From contig OX422215.1 in NCBI GenBank assembly GCA_949130495.1, positions 72,803,244 through 72,867,243 of the forward strand: 64,000 nt of DNA, in the 5' to 3' direction. Shown in pieces: positions 30,421 through 41,934 of the stretch (position 1 is the stretch's first letter; each line of letters begins with the position of its first letter). Position numbers and translations under genes: made by a program. This DNA is from Sambucus nigra. Its lineage: Eukaryota > Streptophyta > Magnoliopsida > Dipsacales > Adoxaceae. The notes under the pieces were generated by a model. That model was not told the DNA's origin. It worked only from the letters and a program-made list of their open reading frames with translations, and did not search any database.

Positions 30421-30428
30421 CGTGGGTG
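30421..30428 (+). repeat. Target-site duplication, left copy
   Basis: CGTGGGTG here is repeated exactly at 31301-31308 on the other side of the insertion. Removing the element and one copy restores a normal monomer, with CCTCGTGGGTG running into GCACCAACACC. An 8-bp duplication is typical of hAT transposons. Confidence 0.9.
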
Positions 30429-30597
30429 TAAGGGTGTAAACGGGTCGGGTCTGGATCGGGTCTGGGTATATCGAGATCCGATCCGGGTATATTTTTAACG
30501 GATCGGGTCTTACCCGATTACCCGACGGGTCTCAGAAAATGGATCCAGACCCGGATCCGTTAAGGACTCGGAGACCCGACCCGAATACCCGACCCGA
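30429..30597 (+). repeat. Left terminal region of the hAT-like element
   Basis: GC-rich region with repeated GGGTCGGGT, GATCCGATCCGGGT and ACCCGATTACCCGA motifs. Its first 16 bases form the left terminal inverted repeat. Sub-terminal motif repeats are where hAT transposases usually bind, so these short repeats may be remnants of binding sites; this is an inference. Confidence 0.75.
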
Positions 30598-30624
30598 TTA
30601 TATATATATATAAAAAACTGTTTT

Positions 30625-30655
<31 letters not shown>

Positions 30656-30828
30656 TTGTTTTTATATAAATATAACTTATATTTATATAAAAACAGTTTT
30701 ATATAAAAACAATATAAAAACTGTTTATATATATATATATATATATAAGTTATATTTATATAAAAACAGTTTTATTTAAAAACAGTTTTTATATAAATGT
30801 TTTTATATAAAATAAAACTGTTTATATA

Positions 30829-30864
<36 letters not shown>

Positions 30865-30939
30865 CAGTTTTATTTTATATAAAAACTGTTTTTTATATAA
30901 AACTGTTTTTATATAAATGTTTTTATATAAAATAAAACT

Positions 30940-30980
<41 letters not shown>

Positions 30981-31062
30981 GTTTTTTATGAAATATATAT
31001 ATATTTTATAAAAAACTATATATATATTTTATAAAATATATATATATTTTATAAAAAACTAT

Positions 31063-31093
<31 letters not shown>

Positions 31094-31134
31094 ATATTAT
31101 ATATAAATAGATATTTATTATATTATATATATAC
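30598..31134. repeat. AT-rich core of the element with (TA)n runs and inverted repeats
   Basis: About 537 bp made almost only of A and T. It contains several long TA runs and many copies of AAAACTGTTTTTATATA with its reverse complement TATATAAAAACAGTTTT, so the segment can fold on itself in several ways. There is no coding capacity. Repeat length in this segment is likely to be unstable and error-prone in assembly. Confidence 0.85.
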
Positions 31135-31300
31135 ACATTCGGGTCGGGTCCTTATCGGATCGGAGTCATGTATATCCAGATCCGATCCATTAACTAATCG
31201 GGTAATCGGATAATCGGGTCTATAAAATTTGCTCAGATCCGTTAATTTAGGTCGGGTCCGGATCGGGTCCGGGTCCAGACCTGGTCCATTGACAGCCCTA
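31135..31300 (-). repeat. Right terminal region of the hAT-like element
   Basis: Read on the minus strand, this region resembles the left terminus: TAGGGCTGTCAATGG, then GGTCTGGACCCGGACCCG, then AACGGATC and GATTACCCGATT motifs in a similar order. Divergence between the two ends suggests an old family or relaxed constraint outside the outermost bases. Confidence 0.75.
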
Positions 31301-31308
31301 CGTGGGTG
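31301..31308 (+). repeat. Target-site duplication, right copy
   Basis: CGTGGGTG matches 30421-30428 exactly. It overlaps the left arm of the monomer hairpin (CCCGTGGG), so the element inserted inside the dyad. Confidence 0.9.
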
Positions 31309-32527
31309 GCACCAACACCTCCAACGGTACCAATGTAACTCGTAGGAACTGACCCCGCAGTCGCGGGACTCCGGGTTTTAGAGTACAACGATAATTTGCA
31401 TATTTCTAGACTTAGGGTTCAAAAATGGCGTTAGAGGGTGAGGACTCGAAACAGCCCCTGAACGTCCCCGTGGGTGGCACCAACACCTCCCACGGGACCA
31501 ATGTATCTCGTAGGAACTGACCCCGCAGCCCCGGGACTCCCGGTTTGAGAATACAATGATAATTTGCATATTTCTAGACTTAGGCTTAAAAACATGGCGT
31601 TAGAGGATGAGAACACGAAGCCGCCCCCGAACGGCCCCGTGGGTGGCACCAACACCTCCCACGGCACCATTGTAACTTGTAGGAATTGACCCCGCAGCCG
31701 CGGGACTCCCGGTTTGTAGAATACGATGATAATTTGCATATTTTTAGACTTAAGAAAAACATGGCGTTAGAGGGTGAAAACTCGAACAGCCCCCGAACGG
31801 ACCCTTGGGTGGCACCAAGACCTCCAACGGGATCAATGTAACTCATAGGAACTGACCCCGCAGCTGCGGCACTCCCGATTTGAGAATACGAAGGTAATTT
31901 GCATATTTCTAGACATAGGCTTAAAAACATGGCATTAGAGGGTGAGAACACGAAACAGCCGCCGAACGTCCCCGTGGGTGGCACCAACACCTCCCATGGG
32001 ACCAATGTAACTCGTAGGAACTGACCCCGCAGCCGCGGGAGTCCCGGTTTGAGAATATGACTGTAATTTGCATATTTCTAGACTAAGGCCTAAAAACATG
32101 GCGTTAGAGGGTGAAAACTCGAAACAGCCCCCGAACGTCCCCATGGGTGGCACCAACACCTCCCATGGGATCAATGTAACTCGTAGGAACTGACCCCGCA
32201 GCCGCGGGACTCTCGGTTTGAGAATACGATTTTAATTTACATATTTCCTGACTTAGGCTTAAAAATATGGCATTAGAGGGTGAGAACTCGAAACAGACCT
32301 TGAATGTCCCCGTGGGTGTCACCAACACCTCCCACGGGACCAATGTAACTCGTAAAACATGGCGTTAAAGGGTGAAAACTCGAAACAGCCTCCGAACGGC
32401 CCCATGCGTGGCACCAACACCTCCCACGAGACCAATGAAACTCATAGGAACTAACCCCACAGCCGTGGGACTCTCGATTTGAGAATACGACGGTAATTAG
32501 CATCTTTCTAGACTTACGCTTAAAAAC

Positions 32528-32668
32528 ATGGCGTTAGAGAGTGAAAACACGAACAAAACACCTCCAACGGGACCAATGTAACTCGTAGGAACTGACCCCG
32601 CAGCCGCGGGACTCCCGCTTTGAGAATACGACGATAATTTGCGTATTTCTAGACTTAGACTTAAAAAC
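32528..32668 (+). repeat. Internally deleted monomer (141 bp)
   Basis: GTGAAAACACGAACAAAACA is followed at once by CCTCCAACGGG, so about 28 bp containing the left hairpin arm are missing. This resembles the 142-bp class of block V, but the flanking variants differ, so it may be an independent deletion at the same place. Confidence 0.7.
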
Positions 32669-35600
32669 ATGGCGTTAGAGGATTAGGACTCGAAGCAGCC
32701 CCTGAACGTCCCCGTGGGTGTCACCAACACCTCCCACGGGACCAATGTATCTCGTAGGAACTGACCCCGCAGCCTCCCGACTCCCGGTTTGAGAATACAA
32801 CGATAATTTGAATATTTTTAGACTTAGGCTTAAAAACATGTCGTTAGAGGGTGAGAACTCCAAAGACCCCCCGAATGTCCCCGTAGGTGGCACCAACACC
32901 TCCCACGGGACAAACGTAACTCGTAGGAACTCACCCCGCGACCGCGGGACTCCTGGTTTTTGAATACGACTATAATTTTCATATTTCTAGACTTAGGCTT
33001 AAAAACATGGCGTTAGAGGGTGAGAACTCGAAACAGCTCCCGAACGTCCCCGTGGGTGGGACCAACACCTCCCACCGGACCAATATAACTCGTAGGAACT
33101 GACCCCGCAGCCGCGGGACTCCCGGTTTGAGAATACGACTGTAATTTTCATATTTCTAGACTTAAGCAAAACATGGCGTTAGAGGGTAAAAACTCGAAAC
33201 AGCCCCCGAACGGACCTGTGGGTGGCACCAACACCTCCCACGAGACCAATGTAACTCGTATGAACTGACCCCGCAGCCGCAGGACTCCCGATTTGAGAAT
33301 ACGACGGTAATTTGCATATTTCTAAACTTAAGCAAAACATGGCGTTAGAGGGTGAAAACTCGAAACAGCCCCCGAACGGCCCCATGGGTGGCACCAACAC
33401 CTCCCACGGGACCAATGTAACTCATGAGAATTGACCCCGCAGCCTCAGGACTCTCGGTTTGAGAATACGATGATAATTTACATATTTCTAGACTCAGGCT
33501 TAAAGACATGGCGTTAGAGGGTGAGAACTCAAAACAGCCCCCGAACGTCCCCGTGGGTGGCACCAACACCTCCCACGGGACCAAATAACTCGTAAAAATA
33601 TGGCGTTAAATAGTGAAAACTCAAAACAACCCCCAAACGGCCCCGTGGGTGGCACCAACACCTCCCACGTGACCAACGTATCTCGTAGGAACTGACCCCG
33701 CAGCCGCGGGACTCTCGGATTGAGAATACGATGGTAATTTGCATTTTTCTAGACTTCGGCTTAAAAACATGGCATTAGAGGGTGAAAACTCAAAATGGAC
33801 CCCGAACGGCCCCGTGGGTGGCACTAACACCTCCCGCGGGACCAATGTAACTCGTAAGAACTGACCCCGCAGCCGCGGGACTCCCGATTTGAGAATATAA
33901 CAGTAATTTGCATATTTCTAAACTTAAGCAAAACTTGGCGTTAGAGGGTGAAAACTCGAAACAGCCCCCGAACGGACCCGCAGGTGGTACAAACACCTCC
34001 CACGGGACCAATGTAACTCGTACTAACTGACCCCGCAGCCTGGGGACTACCGATTTAAAAATATGACAATAATTTGCATATTTTTAGACTTAGGCTTAAA
34101 AACATGGCGTCAGAGGATGAAAACTCGAAACTACCCTAGAACGTCCAGGTGAGTGGCACCAACACCTCCCACAGGACCAATGTTACTCGTAGGAAGTGAC
34201 CCCGTAGCCGCGGGACTCCCTATTTGAGAATACGAAGGTACTTTGCATATTTCCACACTTATGGTTAAAAACATGGCGTTAGTGGGTGAGAACTCGAAAC
34301 AGCCCCCGAATGACCCCGTGGGTTGTACCAACACCTCCCACGGGACCAGTGCAACTCGCTAGAACTGACCTCGCAGCCGCGGGACTCCCGGTTTGAGAAT
34401 ATGACGATAATTTCCATATTCCTAAACTTAGGCTTAAAACATGGCGTTAGAGGGTGAGAACTCGAAACAGCCCCCGAACGTCCCCGTGGGTGGCACCACC
34501 ACCTCCCACGGGTCCAATGTAACTCGTAAGAACTGACTCCCCAGCCGCGGGACACCCGATTTGAGAATACGATGGTAATTTGCATATTTCTAGACATAGG
34601 CTTAAAAACATGGAGTTAGAGGGTGAGAACACGAAATAGCCGCCGAACGGCCCCGTGGGTGGCACCAACACCTCCCACGGGACCAATGTAACTCATAGGA
34701 ACTGACCCCGCAGCCGCGGAACTCGCAATTTGAGAATACGACGGTAATTGGCATATTTCTTGACTTAGGCTTAAAAACATGGCGTTAGAGGGTGAGAACT
34801 CAAAACAGACTCCGAACGGACCCGTGGGTCGCACCAACACCTCCCACGGGACCAATGTTACTCATAGGAACTGACCCCGCAGCCGCGGGACTCCCGATTT
34901 GTGAATACGATGATAATTTTCTTATTTCTAAACTTAGGCACAAAAACTTGGCGTTAGAGGGTGAGAAATTGAAACAGCCCCCGAACGTCCTGATGGGTGG
35001 CACCAACACCTCCCACGGGACCAATGTAACTCGTAGAAACAGACCCCGCAGCCGCGGGTCTCCCGATTTGAGAATACGATGGTAATTTGCGTATTTATAG
35101 ACTTAGGCTTAAAAACATGGCGTTAGAGGGTGAGAAATCGAAACAGACTCCGAACGGGCCCGTGGGTGGCACCAACACCTCCCACGCGACCAATGTAACT
35201 CATAAAAACATGGCATTAGAGGGTGAAAACTCGAAACAGCTCCCGAACGGCCCCGTGGTTGGCACCAACACCTCCCACGGGACCAATGTAACTCGTAGGA
35301 ACTGACCCCGCAGCTGCGGGACTCCTGGTTTGACAATACGACGATAATTTGCATATTTTTAGACTTTGGCTTAAAAACATGGCGCTAGAGGGTGAGAACT
35401 CGAAACAGCCCCCGAACGTCCCCGTGGGTGGCACCAACACCTTCCACGGGACCAATGTAACCCGGTGGAACTAACCCCGCAGCTGTGGGACTCCCGATTT
35501 GAGAATACGACGGTAATTTGCATATTTCTACACTTAAGCAAAACATTGCGTTAGAGGGTGAAAACATGAAACAGCCCCCGAACGGCCCCGTGGGTGGCAC

Positions 35601-36723
35601 CAACACCTCCCACGGGACCAATGTAACTCGTAGGAACTGACCCCGTGACCGTGGGGCTCCCGGTTTGAGAATACGAAGATAATTTGAATATTTCTTGACA
35701 TAGGCTTAAAAACATGGCGTTAGAGGATTAGAACTCGAAACAGCCCCCGAACATCCCCGTGGGAGGTACCAACACCTCCCACGCGACCAATGTAACTCGT
35801 AGGAACTAACCCCGCATCCGTGGGACTCCCGATTTGAGAATACGACGAGAATTTGCATATTTTTAGACTTAGGTTTAAAAACATGGCGTTAGAGAGTGAA
35901 AACTCGAAACAGCCCCCGAAAGGCCTGGTGGGTGGCACCAACACCTCCCACGGGACCAATGTAACTCTCAAGAACTGACCCCGCAGCCGCGGAACTCTCG
36001 GTTTGAGAATACGATGATAATTTGCATATTTCTAGACTTAGGCTTAAAAACATGGCGTTAGAGGATGAGAACTCGAAACAGCCCCCGAATGTCCCCGTGG
36101 GTGGCACCAACACCTCCCACGGGACCAATGTAACTCGTAGGAACTGACCCCGTAGCCGCGGGACTCCCGGTTTGAAAATACGACTGTAATTTGCATATTT
36201 CTAGACTTAAGCCAAACATGGCGTTAGAGGGTGAAAACTCGAAACAGCCCCCGAATGGCCCCGTGGGTGGCCTTAACACCTCCCACGGGACCAATGTAAC
36301 TCGTAGGAACTAACCCCGCAGCCGCGGGACTACCGGTTTGAGAATACGAGGATAATTTGAATATTTTAAGACTTACTCTTAAAAATATGGCGTTCAAGGG
36401 TTAAAACTCGAAACATCACCCGAACGGCCCCGTGGGTGGCACCACCACCTCCCACGGGACTAATGTAACTCGTAAGAACTGACCCCGCAGCCGTGGGACT
36501 CTCGGTTTGAGAATAAAACGATAATTTGTATATTTCTGAACTTAGGCTTAAAAACATTGCGTTAGAGGGTAAAAACTCGAAACAGCCCCCGTACGGCCCC
36601 GTGGGTGGCACCAACACCTCCCACGGGACCAATGTAACTCGTAGGAACTGGCCCCGCAACTGCGGGACACCCTGTTTGATAATACGAAGGTAATATGCGT
36701 ATTTCTGGACATAGGCTTAAAAA

Positions 36724-36801
36724 CATGGCGTTAGAAGGTGAGAACTCCCGATTTGAGAATACGACGCTAATTTGCATATTTATAGACTTAGGCTTAAAAA
36801 C
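36724..36801 (+). repeat. Severely deleted monomer (78 bp)
   Basis: GGTGAGAACTC runs straight into CCGATTTGAGAATACGACG, so about 91 bp of the GC-rich half are absent. The shared ACTC (36744-36747) at the join occurs in both parental positions, as expected for microhomology-mediated deletion or slippage. I saw no second copy of this junction in the window. Confidence 0.8.
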
Positions 36802-39206
36802 ATGGCGTTAGAGGATGAGAACTCGAAACAGCCCCCGAACGTCCCCGTGGGTGGCACCAACACCTCCCACGGGACCAATGTAACTCTTAGGAACTGACCC
36901 CGCGACCACAGGACTCCCGGTTTGAGAATACGAATATAATTTGAATATTTCTAGACTTAGGAAAAACATGTCGTTAGAGGGTGAAATCTCCAAACAGCAC
37001 CCAAACGGTCCCGTGGGTGGCGCCAACACCTCCAACGGGACAAATGTAACTCGTAGGAACTGACCCCGCAGCCACGGGACTCTTGATTTCAGAATATGAT
37101 GATCATTTTCTAATTTCTAGACTTAGGCTTAAAAACATTGCGTTAGAGGGTGAGAACTCGAAACAGCACCCGAACGTCCCCGTGGGTGGCACGAACACCT
37201 CCCACGGGACCAATGTAACTCCTAGGAACTGACCCCGCCGCCGCGGGACTCCCGGTTTGAGAATACGACTGTAATTTGCATATTTCTAGACTTAAGCAAA
37301 ACATGGTGATAGAGGGTAAAAACTAGAAACATCCCCCAACAGCCCCCGAACGGCCCCGTGGGTGGCACCAACACCTCCCATGGGACAAATGTAACTCGTA
37401 CGAACTGACCCCGCAGCCGCGGGACTCCCGATAGGAGAATACGACTGTAATTTGCATATTTTTAGACTTAAGCAAAACATGGCGTTAGAGGGTGAAAACT
37501 TGAAACAGCCCCCGAACGGACCTGTGGGTGGCACCAACACCTCCCAGGAGACCAATGTAACTCGTAGGAACTAACCCCGCAGCCATGGGACTCCCAATTT
37601 GAGAATATGACTACAATTTGCATGTTTTTATACTTAGGGTTAAAAACATGGCGTTAGAGGGTGAAAACTCGAAACAGCCCCCGAACGGCCCCATGAGTGG
37701 CACAAACACCTCCCACGGGACCAATGTAACTCGTAGGAACTGACCCTGCAGTTCCGGGACTCTTGATTTGAGAATACGACAATAATTTACATATTTCTAG
37801 AGTTAGGCTTAAAAACATGGCGTTAGAGGGTGAGAACTCAAAACAACCCCCGAATGTCCCCGTGGGTGGCACCAACACCTCTCACGGGACCAATGTAACT
37901 CGTAAAAACATGGCGTTTCAGGTGAAAACTCGAAACATCCCCAGAACGGCCCCGTGGGTGGCACCAACACCTCCCACGGGACAAATGTACCTCGTAAGAA
38001 CTGACCCATGCAGCCGCGCGACTCGCGGTTTGAGAATACGACGATAATTTGCATATTTCTTAACTTAGGCTTAAAAACAAGGCGTTAGAGGGTGAGAACT
38101 CGAAATAGAACACATCCCGCGGGACCAATGTAACTCGTAAAAACTGACCCCTCAGCCGCGGGACTCCCGGTTTGAGAATACGACGATAATTTGCGTATTT
38201 CTAGAATTAGGCTTAAAAACATGGCGTTAGAGGGTAAGGACTCGAAACAACCCCCGAACGTCCCCGTGGGTAGCACCAACACCTCCCACGGGACCAATGT
38301 ATCTCGTAGGAACTTACCCCGCAGCCCCGGGACTCCCGGTTTGAGAATACAACGATAATTTGCATATTTTTAGTCATAGGGTTAAAAACATGGCGTTAGA
38401 GGGTGAGAACTCGAAAGAGCCCCCGAATGACCCCGTGGGTGGCACCAACACCTCCCACGGGACCAATATAACTCTTAGGAATTGACCCCGCAGCCGAGGG
38501 ACTCCCGATTTGAGAATACGACTGTAATTTGCATATTTTTAGACTTAAGCAAAACATGGCGTTAGATTATAAAAACTCGAAACAGCCCCTGAACGACCCC
38601 GTGGGTGACACCAACACCTCCCACGGGACCAATGTAACTCGTAGGAACTGACCCCACAGTCGTGGGACTCCCGATTTGAGAATACAACTATAATTTGCAT
38701 ATTTTTAGACTTAGGGTTTAAAAAATGGCGTTAGAGGGTGAGACCTCGAAAGAGCCCCCGAATGACCCCGAGGGTGGCACCAACACCTCCCACGGGACCA
38801 ATATAACTCGTAGAAATTGACCCCGCAGCCGCGGGACTCCCGATTTGAGAATACGACTGTCATTTGCATATTTTTAGACTTAGGATTAAAAAGATGGCGT
38901 TAGATTATAAAAACTCGAAACAGCCCCTGAACGACCCCGTGGGTGACACCAACACCTCCCACGGGACCAATGTAACTCGTAGGAACTGACTCCGCAGTCG
39001 CTGGACTCTCGGTTTGAGAATACGATGGTAATTAGCATATTTCTAGGCTTACGCTTAAAAATATGGCGTTAGAGGGTTAAAGTTCGAAACAGGAGACCTC
39101 CCACGGGACCAATGTTACTCGTAGGAACTGACCCCGTAGCTGCGGGACTCCCGGTTTGAGAATACAACGATTATTTGCGTATTTCTAGACTTAGGATTAA
39201 AAACAT

Positions 39207-41934
39207 GGCTTTAGTGGGTGAGAACTCGAAACAGCCCCCGAACGTCCCCGTGGGTGGCACCAACACCTCCCACTCGACCAATGTATCTCGTACGAACTGA
39301 CCCCGCAGCCGCGGCACTCTCGGTTTGAGAATACGATGGTAATTTGGATATTTCTAGACTTAGGCTTAAAAACATGGCATTAGAGGGTGAAAACTCAAAA
39401 CGGACCCTAAACGGACCCGTGGGTGGCACCAACACCTCCAACAGGACCAATGTAACTCGTAGGAACTGACCTCGCAGGCGAGCGACTCCCGATTTGAGAA
39501 TACGACTGTAATTTGCATATTTATAGACTTAAGCAAAACATGGCGTTAGAAGGTGAAAACTCAAAACATCCCCCGAACGGCCCCGTGGGTGGCACCAACA
39601 CCTCCCATGGGACCAATGTAACTCGTAGAAACTGACCCCGCATCCGCGGGAATCACGATTTGTGAATACGACGATAATTTCCATATTTTTAGACTTAGGC
39701 TTAAAAACATGACGTTAGAGGGTGAAAACTCGAAACAGCCCCCGAACGGCCCCGCGGGTGGCACCAACACCTCCCACGGGACCAATGTAACTCGTAGGAA
39801 CTGACCCCACAGCCGCGAGACTCCCGATTTGTAAATACGACAATAATTTGCATATTTTTAGACTTAGGCTTAAAAATATGGCGTTAGAGGGTGAGAACTC
39901 GAAACTGCCCTCGAACGTCCCCGTGGGTGGCACCAACACCTCCCACGGGACCAATGTAACTCGTAGGAAGTGACCCCGCAGCTGCCGGACTCCCGATTTG
40001 AGAATACGAAGGTACTTTGTATATTTCTAGACTTAGGCTTAAAAACATGGCGTTAGAGGGTGAGAATTCGAAACAGCTCCCGAACGTCCCCGTGGGTGGC
40101 ACCAACACCTCCCACGGGACCAATGTAACTCCTAGAAACTGACCCCGCCACTGCGGGACTCACGATTTGAGAATATGACTGTAATTTGCATATTTCTAGA
40201 CTTAAGCAAAACAAGGCGTTAGAGGGTGAAAACGAGAAACAGCCCCCGAACGGCCCCGTGGGTGGCACCAACACCTCCCATGGGACAAATGTAACTTGTA
40301 CGAACTGACCCCGCAGCCACGGGACACCCGGTTTGAGAATACTACTGTAATTTGCATATTTCTAGACTTAAGCAAAACATGGCGTTAGAGGGTGAAAACT
40401 CGAAACAGCCCCCGAACGGACCTTGGGTGACACCAACACCTCCCAAGAGACCAATGTAACTCGTAGGAACTAACCCCGCAGCCACAGGACTCCCGATTTG
40501 AGAATATGATGACAATTTGCATGTTTTTATACTTAGGGTTAAAAACATGGCTTTAGAGGGTGAAAACTCGAAACAGCCCCTGAACGGCCCCATGAGTAGC
40601 ACAAACACCTCCCACGGGACCAATGTAACTCGTAGGAACTGACCCCGCAGCCGCGGGACTCTCGATTTGAGAATACGACGATAATTTACATATTTCTAGA
40701 GTTAGGCTTAAAAACATGGCGTTAGAGGGTGAGTACTCGAAACAGCCCCCGAACGTCCCCGTGGGTGGCACCAACACCTCCCACGAGACCAATGTAACTC
40801 GTAAAAACATGGCGTTAAAGAGTGAAAACTCGAAACAGCCCCCGAACGGCCCCGTGGTCGGCACCAACACCTCCTATGAGACCAATGTAAATCGTAGGAA
40901 CTGACCCCGCAGCCGCGGGACTCTCGGTCTGAGAATAGGACGGTAATTAGCATCTTTCTAGACTTACGCTTAAAAACATGGCGTTAGAAGGTGAAAACTC
41001 GAAACAGAACACCTCCCACGGGACCAATGTAACTCGTAGGAACTGACCCCGCAGCCACGGGACTCCCGGTTTGAGAATACGAGGATAATTTGCGTATTTC
41101 TAGAATTAGGCTTAAAAACATGGCGTTAGAGGGTGAGGACTCGAAACAGCCCCCGAACGTCTCCGTGGGTAGCACCAACACCTCCCACGGGACCAATGTA
41201 TCTCGTAAGAACTGACCCCGCAGCCCCGGAACTACCGGTTTGAGAATACAACGATAATTTGCCTATTTTTAGTCTTAGGTTTAAAAACATGGCGTTAGAG
41301 GGTGAGAACTCGAAAGAGCCCCCGAATGTCCCCGTGGGTGGCACCAACACCTCCCACGGGACCAATGTAACTCGTAGGAACTGACACCACAGCCGCGGGA
41401 CTCCCGATTTGAGAATACAACTATAATTTGCATATTTTTAGACTTAAGCAAAACATGGCGTTAGATTATAAAAACTCGAAACAGCCCCTGAACGGCCCGT
41501 GGGTGACACCAACACCTCCCACGGGACCAATTTAACTCGTAGGAACTGACCCCACAGTGCTGGGACTCCCGGTTTGAGAATACGACGACAATTATATATT
41601 TTTAAACTTTGGCTTAAAAACATGGCGTTAGAGGGTGAAAAACTCGAAACAGCCCCCGAAAGGCCCCGTGGGTGGCACCAACACCTCCCACGCGACCAAG
41701 GTAACTCGTAGGAACTGACCCCGCAGTCGCTGGACTCTCGGTTTGAGAATACGACGGTAATTAGCATATTTCTAGACTTACGCTTAAAACATGGCGTTAG
41801 AGGGTTAAAGTTCGAAACAGGACACCTCCCACGGGACCAATGTTACTCGTAGGAACTGACCCCGTAGCTGCGGGACTCCCGGTTTGAGAATACGACGATT
41901 ATTTGCGTATTTCTAGACTTAGGATTAAAAACAT
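39207..41934 (+). repeat. Higher-order repeat unit U1 (2728 bp)
   Basis: The unit is measured from the private variant GGCTTTAGTGGGTGAG to its next occurrence. It contains the ordered markers shared by U1-U5: a GCAGGCGAGCGACTCCC segment, a short monomer at 40716, 142-bp monomers at 40978 and 41791, and the TTAGATTATAAAAACTCG monomer at about 41461. It lacks the 10-bp duplication seen in U2 and U4. Confidence 0.8.

Larger units (their letters stand above)
1..30428 (+). repeat. Satellite array, left arm (about 169-bp monomer, head to tail)
   Basis: Landmarks such as TTTGAGAATACGACGATAA, CTTAAAAACATGGCGTTAG, CCGTGGGTGGCACCAACACC and GACCCCGCAGCCGCGGGACT recur about every 169 bp without interruption and always in the same orientation. 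The array begins in mid-monomer at base 1 and stops at 30428, where a transposon interrupts a monomer. Monomers differ by point changes, many at CpG sites, and by a few recurrent indels. No unrelated sequence, inverted block or gene lies in this arm. Satellite identity is seen directly. A centromeric or other heterochromatic role is inferred only from scale and organisation. Confidence 0.97.
20400..30428 (+). repeat. Higher-order repeat block III (units of about 1.9-3.3 kb)
   Basis: Short-monomer junctions at about 20841, 22786 and 26077 are spaced 1945 and 3291 bp. A monomer with GTGGGTGGCACTATAACC near 23850 recurs about 3291 bp later near 27140. A pair of monomers near 27266-27505 is matched 2612 bp further on near 29878-30117. 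The block contains a rearranged monomer at 26166-26420 and is cut by the transposon at 30429. Confidence 0.72.
30429..31300. mobile_element. Non-autonomous hAT-like transposon (872 bp)
   Basis: This insertion is the only non-satellite sequence in the window. Its left end is TAAGGGTGTAAACGGG and its right end, read on the minus strand, is TAGGGCTGTCAATGGACC; the two align as imperfect terminal inverted repeats. The termini continue for about 170 bp as diverged inverted sequence rich in GGGTCGGGT and GGATCGGGTC motifs. The middle is extremely AT-rich. It is flanked by the 8-bp duplication CGTGGGTG. No frame of transposase length exists, so it would have to be moved by an enzyme encoded elsewhere. 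The duplication length and TAGGG-type ends fit the hAT superfamily. A different class is possible but less likely. Strand is not defined because there is no gene. Confidence 0.85.
31309..39206 (+). repeat. Mixed satellite monomers right of the transposon
   Basis: Monomers of the 169, 166, 142 and 93-bp classes are mixed without a marker that recurs at one fixed long spacing. Short copies lie at 32267, 33508, 35117 and 37817. Two aberrant monomers, at 32528 and 36724, are described separately. Near the right end a two-monomer duplication places the variant TTAGATTATAAAAACTCG at about 38572 and 38900, 328 bp apart. No gene is present. Confidence 0.65.

Noticed and set aside
30598..31134. Promoter or replication origin in the TA-rich core
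   Set aside because: TATA-like strings are everywhere in low-complexity AT sequence and nothing downstream resembles a gene, so no specific call is supported.
30429..31300. Helitron or LTR fragment instead of a hAT-like element
   Set aside because: The insertion has terminal inverted repeats and an 8-bp target duplication. A Helitron would show neither, and an LTR fragment would begin with TG, end with CA and give a 4-6 bp duplication.
31301..39206. Inverted array segment right of the transposon
   Set aside because: All monomers on both sides keep the same orientation, judged by AAAAACATGG preceding GTGGGTGGCACC on the plus strand.
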